Positions 46,741 through 58,792 of a stretch of DNA of 64,000 bases are shown here, in pieces. The stretch is from positions 930,001-994,000 of the forward strand of contig NC_057377.1 in NCBI RefSeq assembly GCF_016906535.1, read 5' to 3'. A program made the position numbers and the translations under genes. This DNA comes from Rhizoctonia solani. Taxonomy: Eukaryota; Basidiomycota; Agaricomycetes; Cantharellales; Ceratobasidiaceae. The notes under the pieces were generated by a model, which saw only the letters and a program-made list of their open reading frames with translations, was not told the origin of the DNA and made no database searches. Each line of letters starts with the position of its first letter. Positions within the stretch are counted from its first letter, which is position 1.

Positions 46741-47116
46741 GACTAGGTTTTTATGTGTTCGGTGGTGTATTCTCTGTATAGGCCTATGTTTCACTTCCCT
46801 TTAATCATATATATGTAGTCCTCGGGATTCTATTTTGAGTCAGACAGTGTGTAAGCAAGTATATATCGTGACGAAATTATGCGATTTCATTCTCAAGCGC
46901 TTCAGCCATCAGAGGTATTATAAGTCCGTCCAATTTGTGTACACAAGGAAACAACGGAGCGCAGGACAGACATCGATTTATCACTAATTGTATGCACCTT
47001 CGTTCACTAGTAATTACAAAGACCTAGATCGGGCTCGATTATGAATCGAACCAACGTCGATCGCGCATCATCCACCATAAAAGACGTCACCAACAGCAAC
47101 TCGATCAACCACCACC
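46741..47116. other. Intergenic, 376 bp
   Basis: 3' flank of TAF2 and promoter of the PNPOx-like gene; nothing else seen. Confidence 0.5.
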
Positions 47117-47967
47117 ATGTCCTCGTTATCACTCTCCCCCCGCTGGCTGGGTCATCTCACCACTATCTTATCTGAGCACAAGAAAGCAACTAGTGAGTAT
47201 AGCACCGCATGATAGATAGCACACTCATAATTGGTTGGATTCAGCATATGCGCTCGCTACGGTGAATACAGAGGGGGAGTTTCCCATCCCTCGGGTGAGG
47301 TATCTGGTTCATAGAAATATTCTCACTTTGGTGTGTTTTCCCAATACATATAAGCTCCCATTGTATAGGAATTGATCCTTGATTCATCCAGCACTCAGCC
47401 CGGCCCATCCTAGTTTCAACCACCGACATACGCTCGCCCAAAGTTAATCAGATACGCTCTCATCCATCTACCAGAGGCCCAACCGCTGAGGTAGCTTGGT
47501 GGATTGCAGAGGAAAACGTGCAGTTCCGAATCTTGGCTCGTGTTCAAATCCTTCCTGCCCCTTCACACCCACTCTATTCCGAATTTCCGTTTAAAGAGTT
47601 ATCTCAGAACAGTGGCGGAGACTCGGGGCCAGATGCGCCGGCGACCGCCAAAGAGTGGGAAGCTTTGCGTATCAAGACGTTCAATAACCTGGTACCACCT
47701 ATCCGTGCATCTTTTGCCCGCCCCACGCCGGGGAGCCCACTCGCAGATCACACGGATGCAGAGCGATGGCCACAGAAGCTACCTGAAAAAGGAAAGGAAG
47801 AGACGGAAGAGGAGAAGAAACAGGTCAAGGAGGCTTTGGAGAACTTCAGCTTGCTCTTGTTAGAGCCTCTCGATGTCGATTTCGTAGAACTGGGTGTAGT
47901 TCCCAATCGTCGGACCCGATGGAGCTTCGATGGTCACAAATGGGATGAACAGGCCGTGGTTCCGTGA
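47117..47967 (+). CDS. PNPOx-like FMN-binding protein (Alr4036 type)
   Basis: Three exons, starting at ATG 47117 (MSSLSLSPRWLGHLTTILSE). Introns lie at about 47191-47244 and 47333-47390. The split-barrel flavin fold is suggested by TTYALATVNTEGEFPIPRVR, ILVSTTDIRSPKVNQIRSHP, AEVAWWIAEENVQFRI and the C-terminal FVELGVVPNRRTRWSFDGHKW. This is the layout of the pyridoxamine-5'-phosphate oxidase-related Alr4036 family, common and mostly uncharacterised in fungi. A Lys/Glu-rich loop (GKEETEEEKKQVKEALEN) is inserted before the last strands. Whether it oxidises pyridoxamine phosphate or acts on another flavin-dependent substrate cannot be told. Confidence 0.82.
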
Positions 47968-48339
47968 GTGCAAATGCACCTGTGCACTTTACGGTAGTGA
48001 AATAAACATTGGAACGATTCTTTTATCCGGCTGCGGCTTTACTCTGCAATCCATGAAGTCCCCGCTCCTCTAGCAAAATGTAGCCCCAACTGCACGGCTC
48101 AGTACTCACCGCCTTCACATGTGAATGGGATTCCAACGAAAAAAATCAGGGTTATATCCCAGCGTACTAAAGTGATTTCAAGACCAGTTAATGATTGCAC
48201 AACATGCCTTAAAAATAATACACGCGGCGATCTAACAGCCCACCGACCGACAAAGTCAAGGTTGAAACGGAGATGGATTGCAGTGATGCACAATATATGA
48301 GAGACCGAATCGAGATAGCGCATAGGTGGGGTGGTATTT
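47968..48339. other. Intergenic between convergent genes
   Basis: 372 bp, no coding signal beyond chance frames. Confidence 0.5.
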
Positions 48340-48757
48340 TTATCTCAAACGACTGAAATCATAGAGAAATGTCAATTAAAAGCCCAAATAACGAACTAAG
48401 ATAGGGGGTCATGAGGGAGTACTTACCGTGCTTCACGTTCAGACTCGAGCAAAGCCAAGATATCCTCCTCGCGGACGGGGCCCTTGACGTTTCGGATAAT
48501 CGAACGAGAGGTATCGTCCATGAACTCAACGCGGACCTGGGTGACACCACCACGAGAGCCGGTGCGGCCGAGAACCTATACACATTCATAAACGTTAACC
48601 TTTTATGTTTTACTCTCGGATGAAGAAAGAGTAATCTTGTCAGATTAGTCGAATGACCCACCTTGATGACCTTGGCGAGTTTAACGGGGACTTTTCCAGA
48701 ATCCTAAACCGTGGGTCAGCGCTCTGCCAGCCTGCATCCTAGTCACAAACTCACCAT
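48340..48757 (-). CDS. RPS28: 40S ribosomal protein eS28
   Basis: Four exons on the minus strand (48755-48757, 48662-48703, 48427-48575, 48340-48352) give 68 residues, the full family length. The protein reads [18 protein letters not shown], then [18 protein letters not shown], then [20 protein letters not shown], and ends EREARRLR. It is a small-subunit protein at the mRNA exit/decoding face. The first coding exon consists of the start codon only (ATG followed at once by gtgagt), and the last supplies only the end of Arg plus Arg-Leu-Arg-stop. Such short terminal exons would be missed by naive gene finding. Confidence 0.95.
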
Positions 48758-49334
48758 GACGGCGGTGGATGGCTTTTGTTGATGGATGTGTAGTGCAAGC
48801 GCCGAAAAAGCCACCCATTGCAGCCGTGAAAATTAGGTCATCTGACTGTGACTGTATAGTTCCAACCTGAAGTGTACTCCAGCTATAAACTTGTTTACTA
48901 TTCCAGGTTGATTACTTGTAAGGTGTGTACTATACTGATAAAGCACAGTATAAGTTCAAATACTAAATTTTATTCATGCAGCCTAGCTTGCTGCCCTTCA
49001 CTTCGATCATTCAGGTACACTAAGTTTTTGAATAAACCCCTTATTAATTACTGTTGGGATGCCGCAGCTCGTCAATCCAAGTAGGAAATTCTAAAGATAC
49101 CCATAACTGTTAATCTCATATTGAAGTGACGTCTGACACGAGCGAAACGACATGTAACATCTCCTCAAATCTCCCCTTATATTTTAGATGCGCATACAAC
49201 GATATATAGTTTATCATTTCAGCTTTGTGTACACCTATTTATATAGACGCACCCTCGGTGATCTTTTACCGTCTCAGTCCTGTCTTTTACACCTATCATC
49301 TGCAGTCCCTATAACCTACTGAATCAACGGAGAT
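48758..49334. other. Divergent intergenic region between eS28 and epoxide hydrolase
   Basis: 577 bp. A TATATAG element near 49240-49246 lies about 95 bp before the epoxide hydrolase ATG. Nothing else recognised. Confidence 0.5.
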
Positions 49335-51088
49335 ATGCATCCCGAAGACGTTCATCCTTTTACTATCTCAGTTCCGGACAGTGATTTGGCTGAATTGCAG
49401 AAGAAGCTTGAGCTAACCAGACTACCTGACGAGGTAGACCTACCTGCCGGCCAAGAATGGGATTGGGGAATTCCTCTTGCTGTACTTAAGCCTATCGTGC
49501 ACTATTGGCGCGAGGGGTATAACTGGAGAGCGGTTGAAGAGAAAATCAATCGTACCCTCCCTCAATTCACGACCACAATCGAATCACGCAACCACGGACT
49601 TCGGAGTGTTCATTTTGTGTTCAGGAAATCCAATAACTCTTCAGCTATTCCATTGTTATTCATTCATGGATGGCCCGGAAGTTTTCTTGAGGTAGGCAAG
49701 CAGCATATGCGCAAGCAGCTGAATGTAACTGACCACACAGGTCGCAACAGGTCTCGAAAATGATAGATGAACTCACTAATCCATCTGATCCCAAGCATCC
49801 TGCATTTCACGTAGTAGCACCATCGTACGTATTGATTGTCAGCTTGGCACAAACTGGAGCATCTTTTCACCACCAATGTGCTAGGCTACCTAACTTTACT
49901 TTATCAGACCGAACGAGTACTACAGGAATGGATTTAAGAGAAACCGCATTTTTGTTTGACAAATTAATGTCCAAACTCAGATTCAAGCATTACCTAGCTC
50001 AAGGAGGGGACTGGTGAGCGAATGCCTTATCGGTGACGTCATGTTCTAATTTTGTACATACTACGTAGGGGGTCGCGAGTTTGTAGAACGCTCGCAATTT
50101 ATCATAAGGAAACTTGTCTCGGGACGCATGCAAATCTAATCTCTTACGGCGCACCAACATTTTGGAGGAATCCTATCATTGGCCTTAAAACTATACTGGG
50201 TGGTAATGGTATTCCTGGTGGGTATTCAGCCGACGAGGTGGCTGGGTTGCGTAGAATGCAAGAATTTCTCACGAGCGGGAATGCATACATGAAGATACAA
50301 GCTACAAGGCCGGAGGCAAGTGTTTGAGTGCTTCCAACAAGACATGACCCACCCTAAAATCTAAAAAAAAAAAGACTTTGGCTTATGCCTTGACAGGTTT
50401 GTGCCTCCTTCAAGTGCTATGTAGGAAGGCACCTATACTAGAACCTAGATAGCCCGGTTGGATTATTGGCGTGGATTGGTGAAAAGCTTTACGCTTGGAC
50501 AGACAACTATCCCTGGACCCCAGAAGAATTGATAACGTGGACTATGCTGTGGGTCCTATTTGCGTATTGACGAATGCTACTATGAATTCACGCTTGTCTG
50601 CACAGGTACTGGATAAAAGGTAAAATGAAACTCGTGGTTTCGCGCTTGGATCTGACAAAACTCTCTAGGCCCCGCTGGTGGTTTGAGATACTACAAAGAG
50701 AATCATGCTATTCACCGAGCTGATAGGGCTGGACCTCATGCAGAAATCGAGTTTGGTTGGTCGTCTACCCCATTTGCCTTTTCTCGGTTTCCAAAAGAGA
50801 TTTCGCCGGTGCCCCTCGAGTAAGTAATCCATGCATGACCTCACTCCAATTTCTAATGTCTAACCTTTTGTTAGCTGGGCGGGTCTTCGCCAGAATCTTG
50901 TTTATGCCAAAAGCCACGATAGGGGTGGTCACTTTGCAGCCTGGGAAGTGTAAGTCCATGTTAGTTGTGCTCCGTGCCGATCTATGGTATTGATCCGTTC
51001 TCAAAGTCCAGAACTACTCTCAGATGATATACGTCAATTCGCAAAGATTGTCCAAGAACGAGATGAGAGGCTGCGGGACAAGATGTAG
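49335..51088 (+). CDS. Epoxide hydrolase (EHN-containing alpha/beta hydrolase)
   Basis: A roughly ten-exon gene from ATG 49335 (MHPEDVHPFTISVPDSDL). The N-terminal EHN region shows LELTRLPDEVD, WDWGIPLAVLKPIVHYWREG and NHGLRSVHFVF. The core gives oxyanion HGWPG, VVAPSLPNFTLSD, nucleophile Asp in AQGGDWGS, RPE-TLAYALTDSPVGLLAW, LITW...YWIKGPAGGLRYYKE, and catalytic His in SHDRGGHFAAWEVPE. Family members hydrate epoxides to diols for detoxification or secondary metabolism. One 22-nt exon (50375-50396) is preceded by an intron with a GC donor (50316-50374) and a long A-run before its acceptor. The last exon ends ERDERLRDKM at 51088. Confidence 0.86.
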
Positions 51089-51813
51089 GCTACATATTAG
51101 ATGTGGGAATACAATACAAGAATGATATAGATTTGACCCTTTTGTACGTACGTTTTATACAACAAGTGGTTTAGATCTAGGTACTGGGGCAATTCAAATC
51201 GGAAGGCGGGCACCACCAAGAGCGTTACAGAGAATGAGGACTACGACCGAGATGCATATAACACTGCTACATTTGAAAGTGTCGAGTAGACCCAAGGCTA
51301 ATCTCAGACTACGCAATGCATATACTCGCAAAATTCAAACGTATTCTCGAAATACACTCATCAACTCAAAAACCGCACGCAAATGACCACGACCAAATCA
51401 ACAACGGTTATTCGATTTATAAATGCATAGTTAGATAGATCTCATCTTGTCAACCACAGACCAAGAACTTATATAATACTAAATTCCAGACTCCATTACG
51501 CGAAACACTCAAAACAGGGAGATGGAGGCAGGGGAAACAAGGGTGGTCGGAAGAAAAGGTCAAGGAACGCACGATCAAACTGCTCATGTATGAGAAGCAA
51601 AAAGAAGAAATGAACGAGGAAAGCAAAAAAGAAAAGAGCAGAGCAGAGCGGGTGTAGAAGAGAAAGCATAGTAGCGCTGTGTACCGAGGTAGTTTGGGCG
51701 AGAAACAAAATGACTGTGATTAGATTGAGTGATACTTAGGAACAAGCAAGCATGCGAGGACCCATAACCAAAGAGAGAGATAGAGAAAAAGGGAAAACTA
51801 GGCGAGAAGTGCT
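51089..51813. other. Intergenic, about 725 bp
   Basis: 3' flanks of convergent genes. Purine-rich runs near 51580-51660 and 51760-51810 give chance open frames on the opposite strand but no protein-like sequence. Confidence 0.5.
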
Positions 51814-54800
51814 TTATCGTTTCGTATCGAGCGTGAAAAGAGACAACATCTTGTTACCGGGCCCGGACTTCTTGGCTTTTTTGGACTTTTTCGTGTCGTC
51901 GACCGGTGACTCTGGCACCGCGGGCATTCGCCTCAACGTATCCGAATCAGTCAGCTCGCCCGCGCTTTGGCTCCCGCTCGGGCCAGCAGCAGCAGTAGCA
52001 CCCGATGCCTCGGCGATCGAAGGGTCCGACGACCCAGGCGAGGTGGGGGACGTCCCGGACAACGCACTAGATTTAGACTTGAGCGACGGCACAGCAGGTA
52101 CACTTGGTGCAGGACTCAACAATCCAGAGCCGTTATTCAAGGCCGTCGACGCCGAGGGAGACTTGGCGCGTAAAAACTGACGCGTGCTCTTGCGGATACT
52201 CAACCCACCCGAACGACCGCGACGCTTCGAGTCCGAGGGAGTGGGCGATGTCGAGCCTTCTGCTGCCAGGCTCGGACTAGCCTCGGACTGAGGGCGAATC
52301 GACGTTTTGGCTTTCGGTGCCTTGGGCTCGACGGATGATTGGGGCCTTCCAATCTTGTTGAGGGCAGGATGAGACGCCTTGCGGAAGACAGTCAATCTGT
52401 ACCGATCAACTACACCGCGCGCAAACAGATTGTTTCCCGACTTGCCGCCGCGGCCGTTGAACGCTGCCTCATCGGCTCTGGGTTTCTCGACCAAGTCCCA
52501 GTCATCATCATCGTCCGTGTCGGCATCCAGAAACCTGTCCAAAGCTGTGATGCCCGATTTTTCACGCTTTTGCTTCGTCTGTGGGACTGCAGACCCCGAT
52601 GGCTCGGTTGCCAGAGCTGAGGCTGGAGCAGGCGTGAGTGCGGGCGCTGGCGCTGGCGCAGACGCGGGGACCGTAACGGTAACAGGGGCAAGGACCGGAG
52701 AGGCAGCACGCGCCGTAACAGGGGATACAACAGGCTCTGCCAACTCGTCTGGCTTCTCGGCGGGAAGAGGCGGAAGCTGAGCCACATCCAAAGCAGGAGA
52801 GGTAGCCAACGCAGGGGACGCAGCAGGCTTGGGCGACCTGGGTTTCGACACGGGCGAGGCTGGGGTGGGCTCTGATACAGGAGGCTGGGGGACCTCGGCC
52901 GTCGGTGTCGTGGGTGTTACAGGTTCACGCTCTGCCTCGGGCAAATCAGCGGGAGTCGTATGAGGTGTGGTTTCCTCGTCGGCAGTGATCGGTCCGGCAT
53001 CAACTTCAGGCTCCAACACTTTCGCAGCCCTAATTCTCTCGTCCTCTTGTTCATGCTCGTCAGATTCATCGGATTCGTCGTCGTCAATAATGATCGAGTC
53101 TCGCCCCTTGAACGAGTATCCATCAAACACGTCCACGACCTCTTCACCCTCGTCAGCAGCCGGACGCTCAGGAGACTTGCCGCCCGACGCAGTTCGCGCA
53201 GACTCCGAGTCCGAGTCTTCGCGCTCAGAGTCGGTCTGGTCCGTCTCGTCTGCGATAACGGGCTCCATATCCAAGAACGCCTCGTCAAAGTTTTGCGTGT
53301 CACCCGCGTTGGATGGGTCGATGGGTGGGATGTATGGAGCTGGATGGTCATGTGAGTCGAGATGCTGTCTCGATACGCGGGATAGACTTACGAATATATC
53401 GCTTGTAGTAGACGTGTTGCCAATCACTACATCCCCCCTCATCGTCAGCTTTACCGTTTACAATCTTCACTAGGACTTACATCATTGAGAAATAAGGATG
53501 CTTCTTCACTCGCGGTTCGCACATTCTTAGCGCCGGGTTACGTTGAAGCAGCTAGTGTGTACACACATCAACACCGTCCCAGCAGCCAAACGGCACCAAA
53601 GAACTAAAACTCACCCCACGAATCAAACTCTTCGTATCCTGATCCATCGCCTTGTCGTCTGGGAACTGAAGCTCATCCTGCAACACACGGACGTACATAT
53701 CCGAATGATTGTTCGCCCAAAATGGCGTCTATAAAAGGAAACTATGAGCCACACACAAATTTAGACTTTATGATCGATGCACTTACGATTCCGGTCAACA
53801 TTTCGTACAACATGGTACCAAAGCTCCACCAATCGACTTCGTAGCTGTACGGCAAGCCCTGGATGACCTCTGGGGCGAGGTACTCGGCCGTACCGCAGAA
53901 CGTGGTGGTCAAATCTCTATCGAGGCGCTTGCTGGTCGATGCGCGTCCAGGCGAGCCGGCGGCGTCCATCCAGTGCGGAGTGACGGCGAACCCGGTTTGG
54001 CCGTTGGGCGTGGTAGGAGCGGTGGGAGACTGGCCGTTGCTCTTGAGCGGGAACTCTTTGGAAAGACCGAAATCGGTCAAGACGATATGACCATCTGCGC
54101 CGATAAGGATGTTTTCGGGCTTGAGATCACGGTAAATCACACCCGCCGCGTGCAATCCTTCACATCCTTCGACCTGATCGAACAAGTACTCAGTTGGGTC
54201 ACGCTAGAAACGGGGTTGATACAAACGTACAATCTCGGCAGCGTAGAACCTTGCACGATCCCGACCAAGGCGACCCCATCTCGCGAGTTGAGTGGCAAGA
54301 TCTCCACCGGGATGGAAGTCCATGACCAAAAATAGGTTCTCCTTGTCGTGGAAACTCCACCAGAGCTTGACCACGAACGGGTCTCTGCCTTCGCGTGCCA
54401 TTCGTTTGAGCACGGCTTGTTCAGTGAGCGTGTGCTGCAGCTCTTGGTGCGCAAGTACATGACGCTTCGTAATCGCCTTCAAGGCATACAACTCGGTTGT
54501 CGCACGGTGTCGGACGAGCAAAACCTGCAGTTACATTAGTATACGGCTCGATTCAAACAGGCTCGTACGAACCTTTCCAGCGCATCCCTTGCCAAGTACG
54601 CGCATCATCTCGAAATCGTCCACGACAACCTTGCGCGCCGGTTTCTTTTCCTTTTTCTTCTTGACCTTGATCGCCACGCCATCCGCCGTGGTCTCGCCAT
54701 CAGCCCCCAACTCGGCCTCGGTTTCCGTCTCGGTACCAAAGCCACCGAAACCATTGTTATCGGCTTCGCTTCCACTACCATTCGCAAATACGTCACTTCC

Positions 54801-56208
54801 GCTTGACAAACGGTGCTCGGCAGGGGCCGATACCTTGGATGAATTTGGACGAGGAGGGGATGGGGTGGGCGTTGCACCTGGAGTGGGCAGCGTTTGGCCC
54901 TCGGACGCGGTAGGGGTGGAACCGCCTACTCCAGGCAGCGTGGCTTCTTTCTTGAGAGGTGTCGAGGGGGGTTCGGGAGTACCAGGGGGAAGTGGGGTCG
55001 CAATGGCCTGTTGCATCGATGGAGACGCCAAGATCTCGGATACGGGAGGCATCGATCCAGCACCGGTCATGTCCGGAAGCGCAGTAGGTTTGTTCGAGGG
55101 GGTGCGCTCGGTGGATCCAGGGAGATTAGGCAAGTCCTTATCAGCGCGTGCGGTTTCGTCCTCGTCCTCTTCGGCGATTCCCTCGCTGGCGTCGCTTGCA
55201 CTGCTGCTCCCGCGGACGTCGAGCGAGCTCATGGTGGGGAGGGCAGGCAACTCTGGAACGGGCTTGCCTGGTCGGACGTCGTGGCTACCGCGCCCAAGAC
55301 TAATGGCACTGCCACCCTGGGAACCCGATCTTCCCAGACCAGACTCGCTCCGGACGCGCTTGACGATACGCTCTGCACGAACGCTCTGGAGATCGTCGGT
55401 GCGGACGCGGACGAATCGGCGCCATGCGCGAGAATGACGGAAGATGGGATGATTTGAAACGAGTGTAAGATAGGCGGCCAGGGCGGGCATAGTCTGTTCC
55501 GTGCCATCGTCGATAGCAGGAGGAGAGCCGGTTGGCTGAGACATATTTGAAACTGGGTCGTCGACAATGGGGCTCTGGGGCGCAATGGTGGGTGTGCTGG
55601 CATTGGTGATGGAGCTGGCAGAGCCGATGCGACCGGGTTTTGGCTTTGGATTTGGGTTGGCGAGACGACTGAGTGTGTTGAGAAAGCTGCTCCGACGTTT
55701 AGCGCCGTCTTGGTTGTCAGAGCCCGAGGCGGGAAAGCCGGGGAGGGGCGGAAGCGTTGCACTAGGGTGGTTTGAGCGCAACTTGGCGTGTAGATCCGTA
55801 ATCTCTTGGGCGGCGCGTGTGAGAGTCAAGTTCTGGGAGGGGGCTGCAACGAGTGGGTCAGATATAGGTGCGAAATGGGAATAAATTAGACCGACTCTGA
55901 ATATATATCGTGTACTTCTTCTTATTGTTGTTGGATGGAGCATCGGCAACGCTAACACTCCATGGCCCGTCGTCCTGACCAGGGACTTCTGCCTCGCCAT
56001 TGGGGACTATGTTGGAGGCATCGACAACCATCTCCTCGAGAAGTTCGTCGTTGGTAGGAGCGGCCATGTGTTCTGGGTCGAAAAACGCGGGATCGGTAAT
56101 GCTCTGTTCGCTGCGTCTGGCGGCCGAGTCGGCAGAATTGGTCAATGTATTGTACTTTTTGTTCTTCTTGTCGTGATGGGATGCTGAGCGCTGGAGCAGA
56201 CTAGGCAT
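51814..56208 (-). CDS. AGC-family serine/threonine kinase with long flanks
   Basis: A minus-strand gene from ATG 56208 ([18 protein letters not shown]), roughly 1300 residues. The N-terminal half is Ser/Pro-rich with one folded-looking segment ([20 protein letters not shown] then [19 protein letters not shown]), which resembles the end of a PX domain. The kinase follows: glycine loop [17 protein letters not shown] (catalytic Lys), [53 protein letters not shown] and [16 protein letters not shown], then [12 protein letters not shown] and [17 protein letters not shown]. The AGC C-tail has PYIPP and a hydrophobic motif (FDGYSFKG). The last 450 residues are low-complexity acidic then Ser/Pro-rich. 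The activation segment carries about 40 extra residues. Nearest relatives are SGK/YPK-type kinases; exact orthology is uncertain. Confidence 0.85.
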
Positions 56209-56566
56209 AGTCTTCGATCTGCCAGGCGATTAGCAACCGCCAATAGACAAGGGCAAGCTCAACACGAGGCAACGGCCAGAAACAGAAACCCGTCCAGGTA
56301 ATGTACAATGTATTTAAATAAATACGTATAACTCACCCAGCAATCAGTCCGACGACGCTCAACTCGCAACGTCGTGGGTGGTGGTCGGAAACGAAACAAC
56401 CCGAGAACACGGTCCCACCACATGTAATAAATCCCGACCCCATCTCGGCGCTTGTTTGCCTCCGCCCATAAACGCCCCCTTCCTATACATTCCACTCCTA
56501 TCCCACTGCACACACTTTTCCTTCTCTCTACCCGACTCTCATTCCGTCACAGTGGCTGTGCACACC
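56209..56566. other. Divergent promoter region, 358 bp
   Basis: Lies between the kinase and the acidic protein genes. No further gene or strong motif seen. Confidence 0.45.
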
Positions 56567-57099
56567 ATGTCTGCCGCTGCCAAACCTAGTTCAAACCCGG
56601 TCCCGCCAGAGGAAGACGTCGAATCGGATGATTACGATAGCCAGGAGGACTCAGAGGTGTGTTTTTTTATGCACCATGATAGATTCACATTGAGCGGGTT
56701 TGTTCTCAGGGGGAAGCCGACAACGAGGCGGAGGATGGGAGCGACGAGGAAGAGGTATATTTATGCTCGGTCATTTCACACTCGCTTTGCTGAATGCTCC
56801 CAGTACGGCACAGCACTTCTCATAGCAGACGTGCGCCCATTTCACATTTCATTTCTGCACTCGAGCTCACACAACTACAACCACAGCCAAACCAAAGCGC
56901 ACAGGCCAACGATGGCGATGACGACAATGACGACGACGACACGTGGGTCCCACCAGGCGCCGAACCCGAACAAGACAGCGAAGAAGAAGATGACGACGAC
57001 GACGATCCCGCATCCGCACAGGACAAAGACAAGGACAACAAAAAGCGCCCCAGGGAGAACGATGCTCCCGAAACAGATGGCAAAAAGGCTCGCACATGA
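56567..57099 (+). CDS. Small acidic nuclear-type protein
   Basis: ATG 56567 opens MSAAAKPSSNPVPPEEDVES, then EDSE, a short exon GEADNEAEDGSDEEE (about 56711-56754), and a last exon giving PNQSAQANDGDDDNDDDD, TWVPPGAEPEQDSEEED, and a basic tail NKKRPREND...KKART ending at 57099. It is Asp/Glu-rich with a candidate nuclear localisation signal (KKRPRE). This composition is typical of histone- or ribosome-assembly chaperones (for example Chz1-type), but no diagnostic motif is visible. The boundary between the second and third exons is uncertain, and an additional short exon near 56804-56829 is possible. Confidence 0.6.
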
Positions 57100-58792
57100 T
57101 CCTTTCTCCTCAAACAATAATGTCCTTTTTTCATACCGTTATCCTTATACACCTCGTCTATTAATTAACATGCCTAGACAAAGGCTTATTCTGTCTAACC
57201 GGGATGATCAGTCGCAATCACGTGTTGATGCTGATCGTGATGTGTTTTTTGTTTTTTGTTTTTGGGGCACTCGATTTGGGTACCTCTGTTCGTGTGAGTC
57301 AAGGGGCCGAATCCTTCTTGGCTTTCGTAAACCGTGCTGTATGCGTGGCATCTTGATACGTATGTATCTTCTTAATAACAAACCCCAAGTGACCTTGATT
57401 CGAATACTTGACACACCGAATTCCCCAGAAATTGGAAGCATGGTCTGCGCCAGAAGTGTAGCAGCATGATAGCGTAAACGATGAGACAAGTGAATATATA
57501 TCTTTTATCATGAATATGTACTAGCAAGGAAATGGAGCGTCTTTCAGGGTTACCATGTGCCAGTACAGGAGGTAGCACCCTATTTGTTATATTAACGAAC
57601 GTTTAAGCTTGTCCTTGTGACTGGTGACTCTATTCGTAACCAAATTAGACATGTAGCAATATATGAACCCCACGCGTATTCCCCAAACCGAGTCCAAGCT
57701 ATTCCTACGTCAACTCGGTCGAGGCATAAATGATATTGCAAGCAATGAGAATCAACTAAACAAAGATAGCAATACAGACCAAGAACTGAAATCGATACCA
57801 TTTTGGTTTGTCATACTTTGACACATCAGGAAATGAATAAGTTTTAACCCATCCCACAAGCTCTCTGGGAGACCGAGGTACTAAACATTACCACCCCATC
57901 AGCGCAATCTGTATCCAAAGGGAGGTCTAAATCAAGCGTTGATTGCCAAGAGAAATTGTACCGAAAAACAGGCGAATTTAGAAAGCACACCGAAATCAAG
58001 AACACTATTGCAACGCGGATAATAGTTTGCTGGTATGGTAAATTACGGAACTTGAAAGCAGCCTTCAATGAACGAGTATACAACCTGAGTAAACGTATTC
58101 GGAAGAAAGAACGAAACAGGTTTCGGAGATGCCGAGAAACACGCATACACACAAGCACGATAAGGAACGAAGAACACCTGTCCCCTACGGTATCCCTACA
58201 AGCACTGCCAATAACTTTTGACTTCTCCCGTTGAATCATAACCCGGAAACCGGCCTGTTGCTTCTCGTCATTAATTGAGCTTCCTTTCTATCAACGTGCC
58301 ACCGACATGTCAGTCCAAGCCTAATCAACGCTAGATGGTTTCCGCACGTTTTCAGAATGTCTGCCAGGCGGACAATCTTATTCAATACACATGCTCACGA
58401 CTACGTATGTCATGTGTCATTACCTGATCGGCCATTTTACCTTTTTCTTCTTCTCTACATGTAAACTTGGCGCGGCACTGCAATCACGTTGTGTGCAATG
58501 CGTGACATGCGTGCATACAAAACACTTCGATTGAGGTACACCCCCTATCTCAATCCAACAATTTAATTCCGTCTTATGAAATGGCTACTTATCATACCAC
58601 CATGAACACTAATTAAGAATTCGCATCATCACTGTCCTAAAGCTGCAAGGTTGGTCGCTTTTCTTCTGCAATCAGAAATCACGTGCGGTACTCCCGCCCT
58701 CCGCGATCAGCTGGGTTAAGCGCTGCGGGGCTGTGCAATTGATACAAGCGCAGCCGTCATCTCTCTATACACTTACTCGACCGCTGGGAAAG
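57100..58792. other. Intergenic, about 1.7 kb
   Basis: No supported gene. A 131-codon minus-strand frame (57844-58239) with one hydrophobic segment (TIIRVAIVFLISVCFLNSPVF) is the longest, but it has no recognisable domain and no splice partner. Confidence 0.45.

Noticed and set aside
52967..53473. Plus-strand Ser-rich frame opposite the kinase tail
   Set aside because: Antisense of an Asp/Glu-rich acidic tract gives long Ser runs; no independent evidence for a gene.
54589..55437. Long plus-strand frame of 282 codons opposite the kinase gene
   Set aside because: It is a shadow of the biased Ser/Pro-rich coding strand. It lacks domains, and its residues are the Gly/Val/Ser mix expected from the antisense of such sequence.
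57844..58239. 131-codon minus-strand frame as a gene
   Set aside because: One hydrophobic segment, no domain, no introns or neighbours that fit; chance is adequate.
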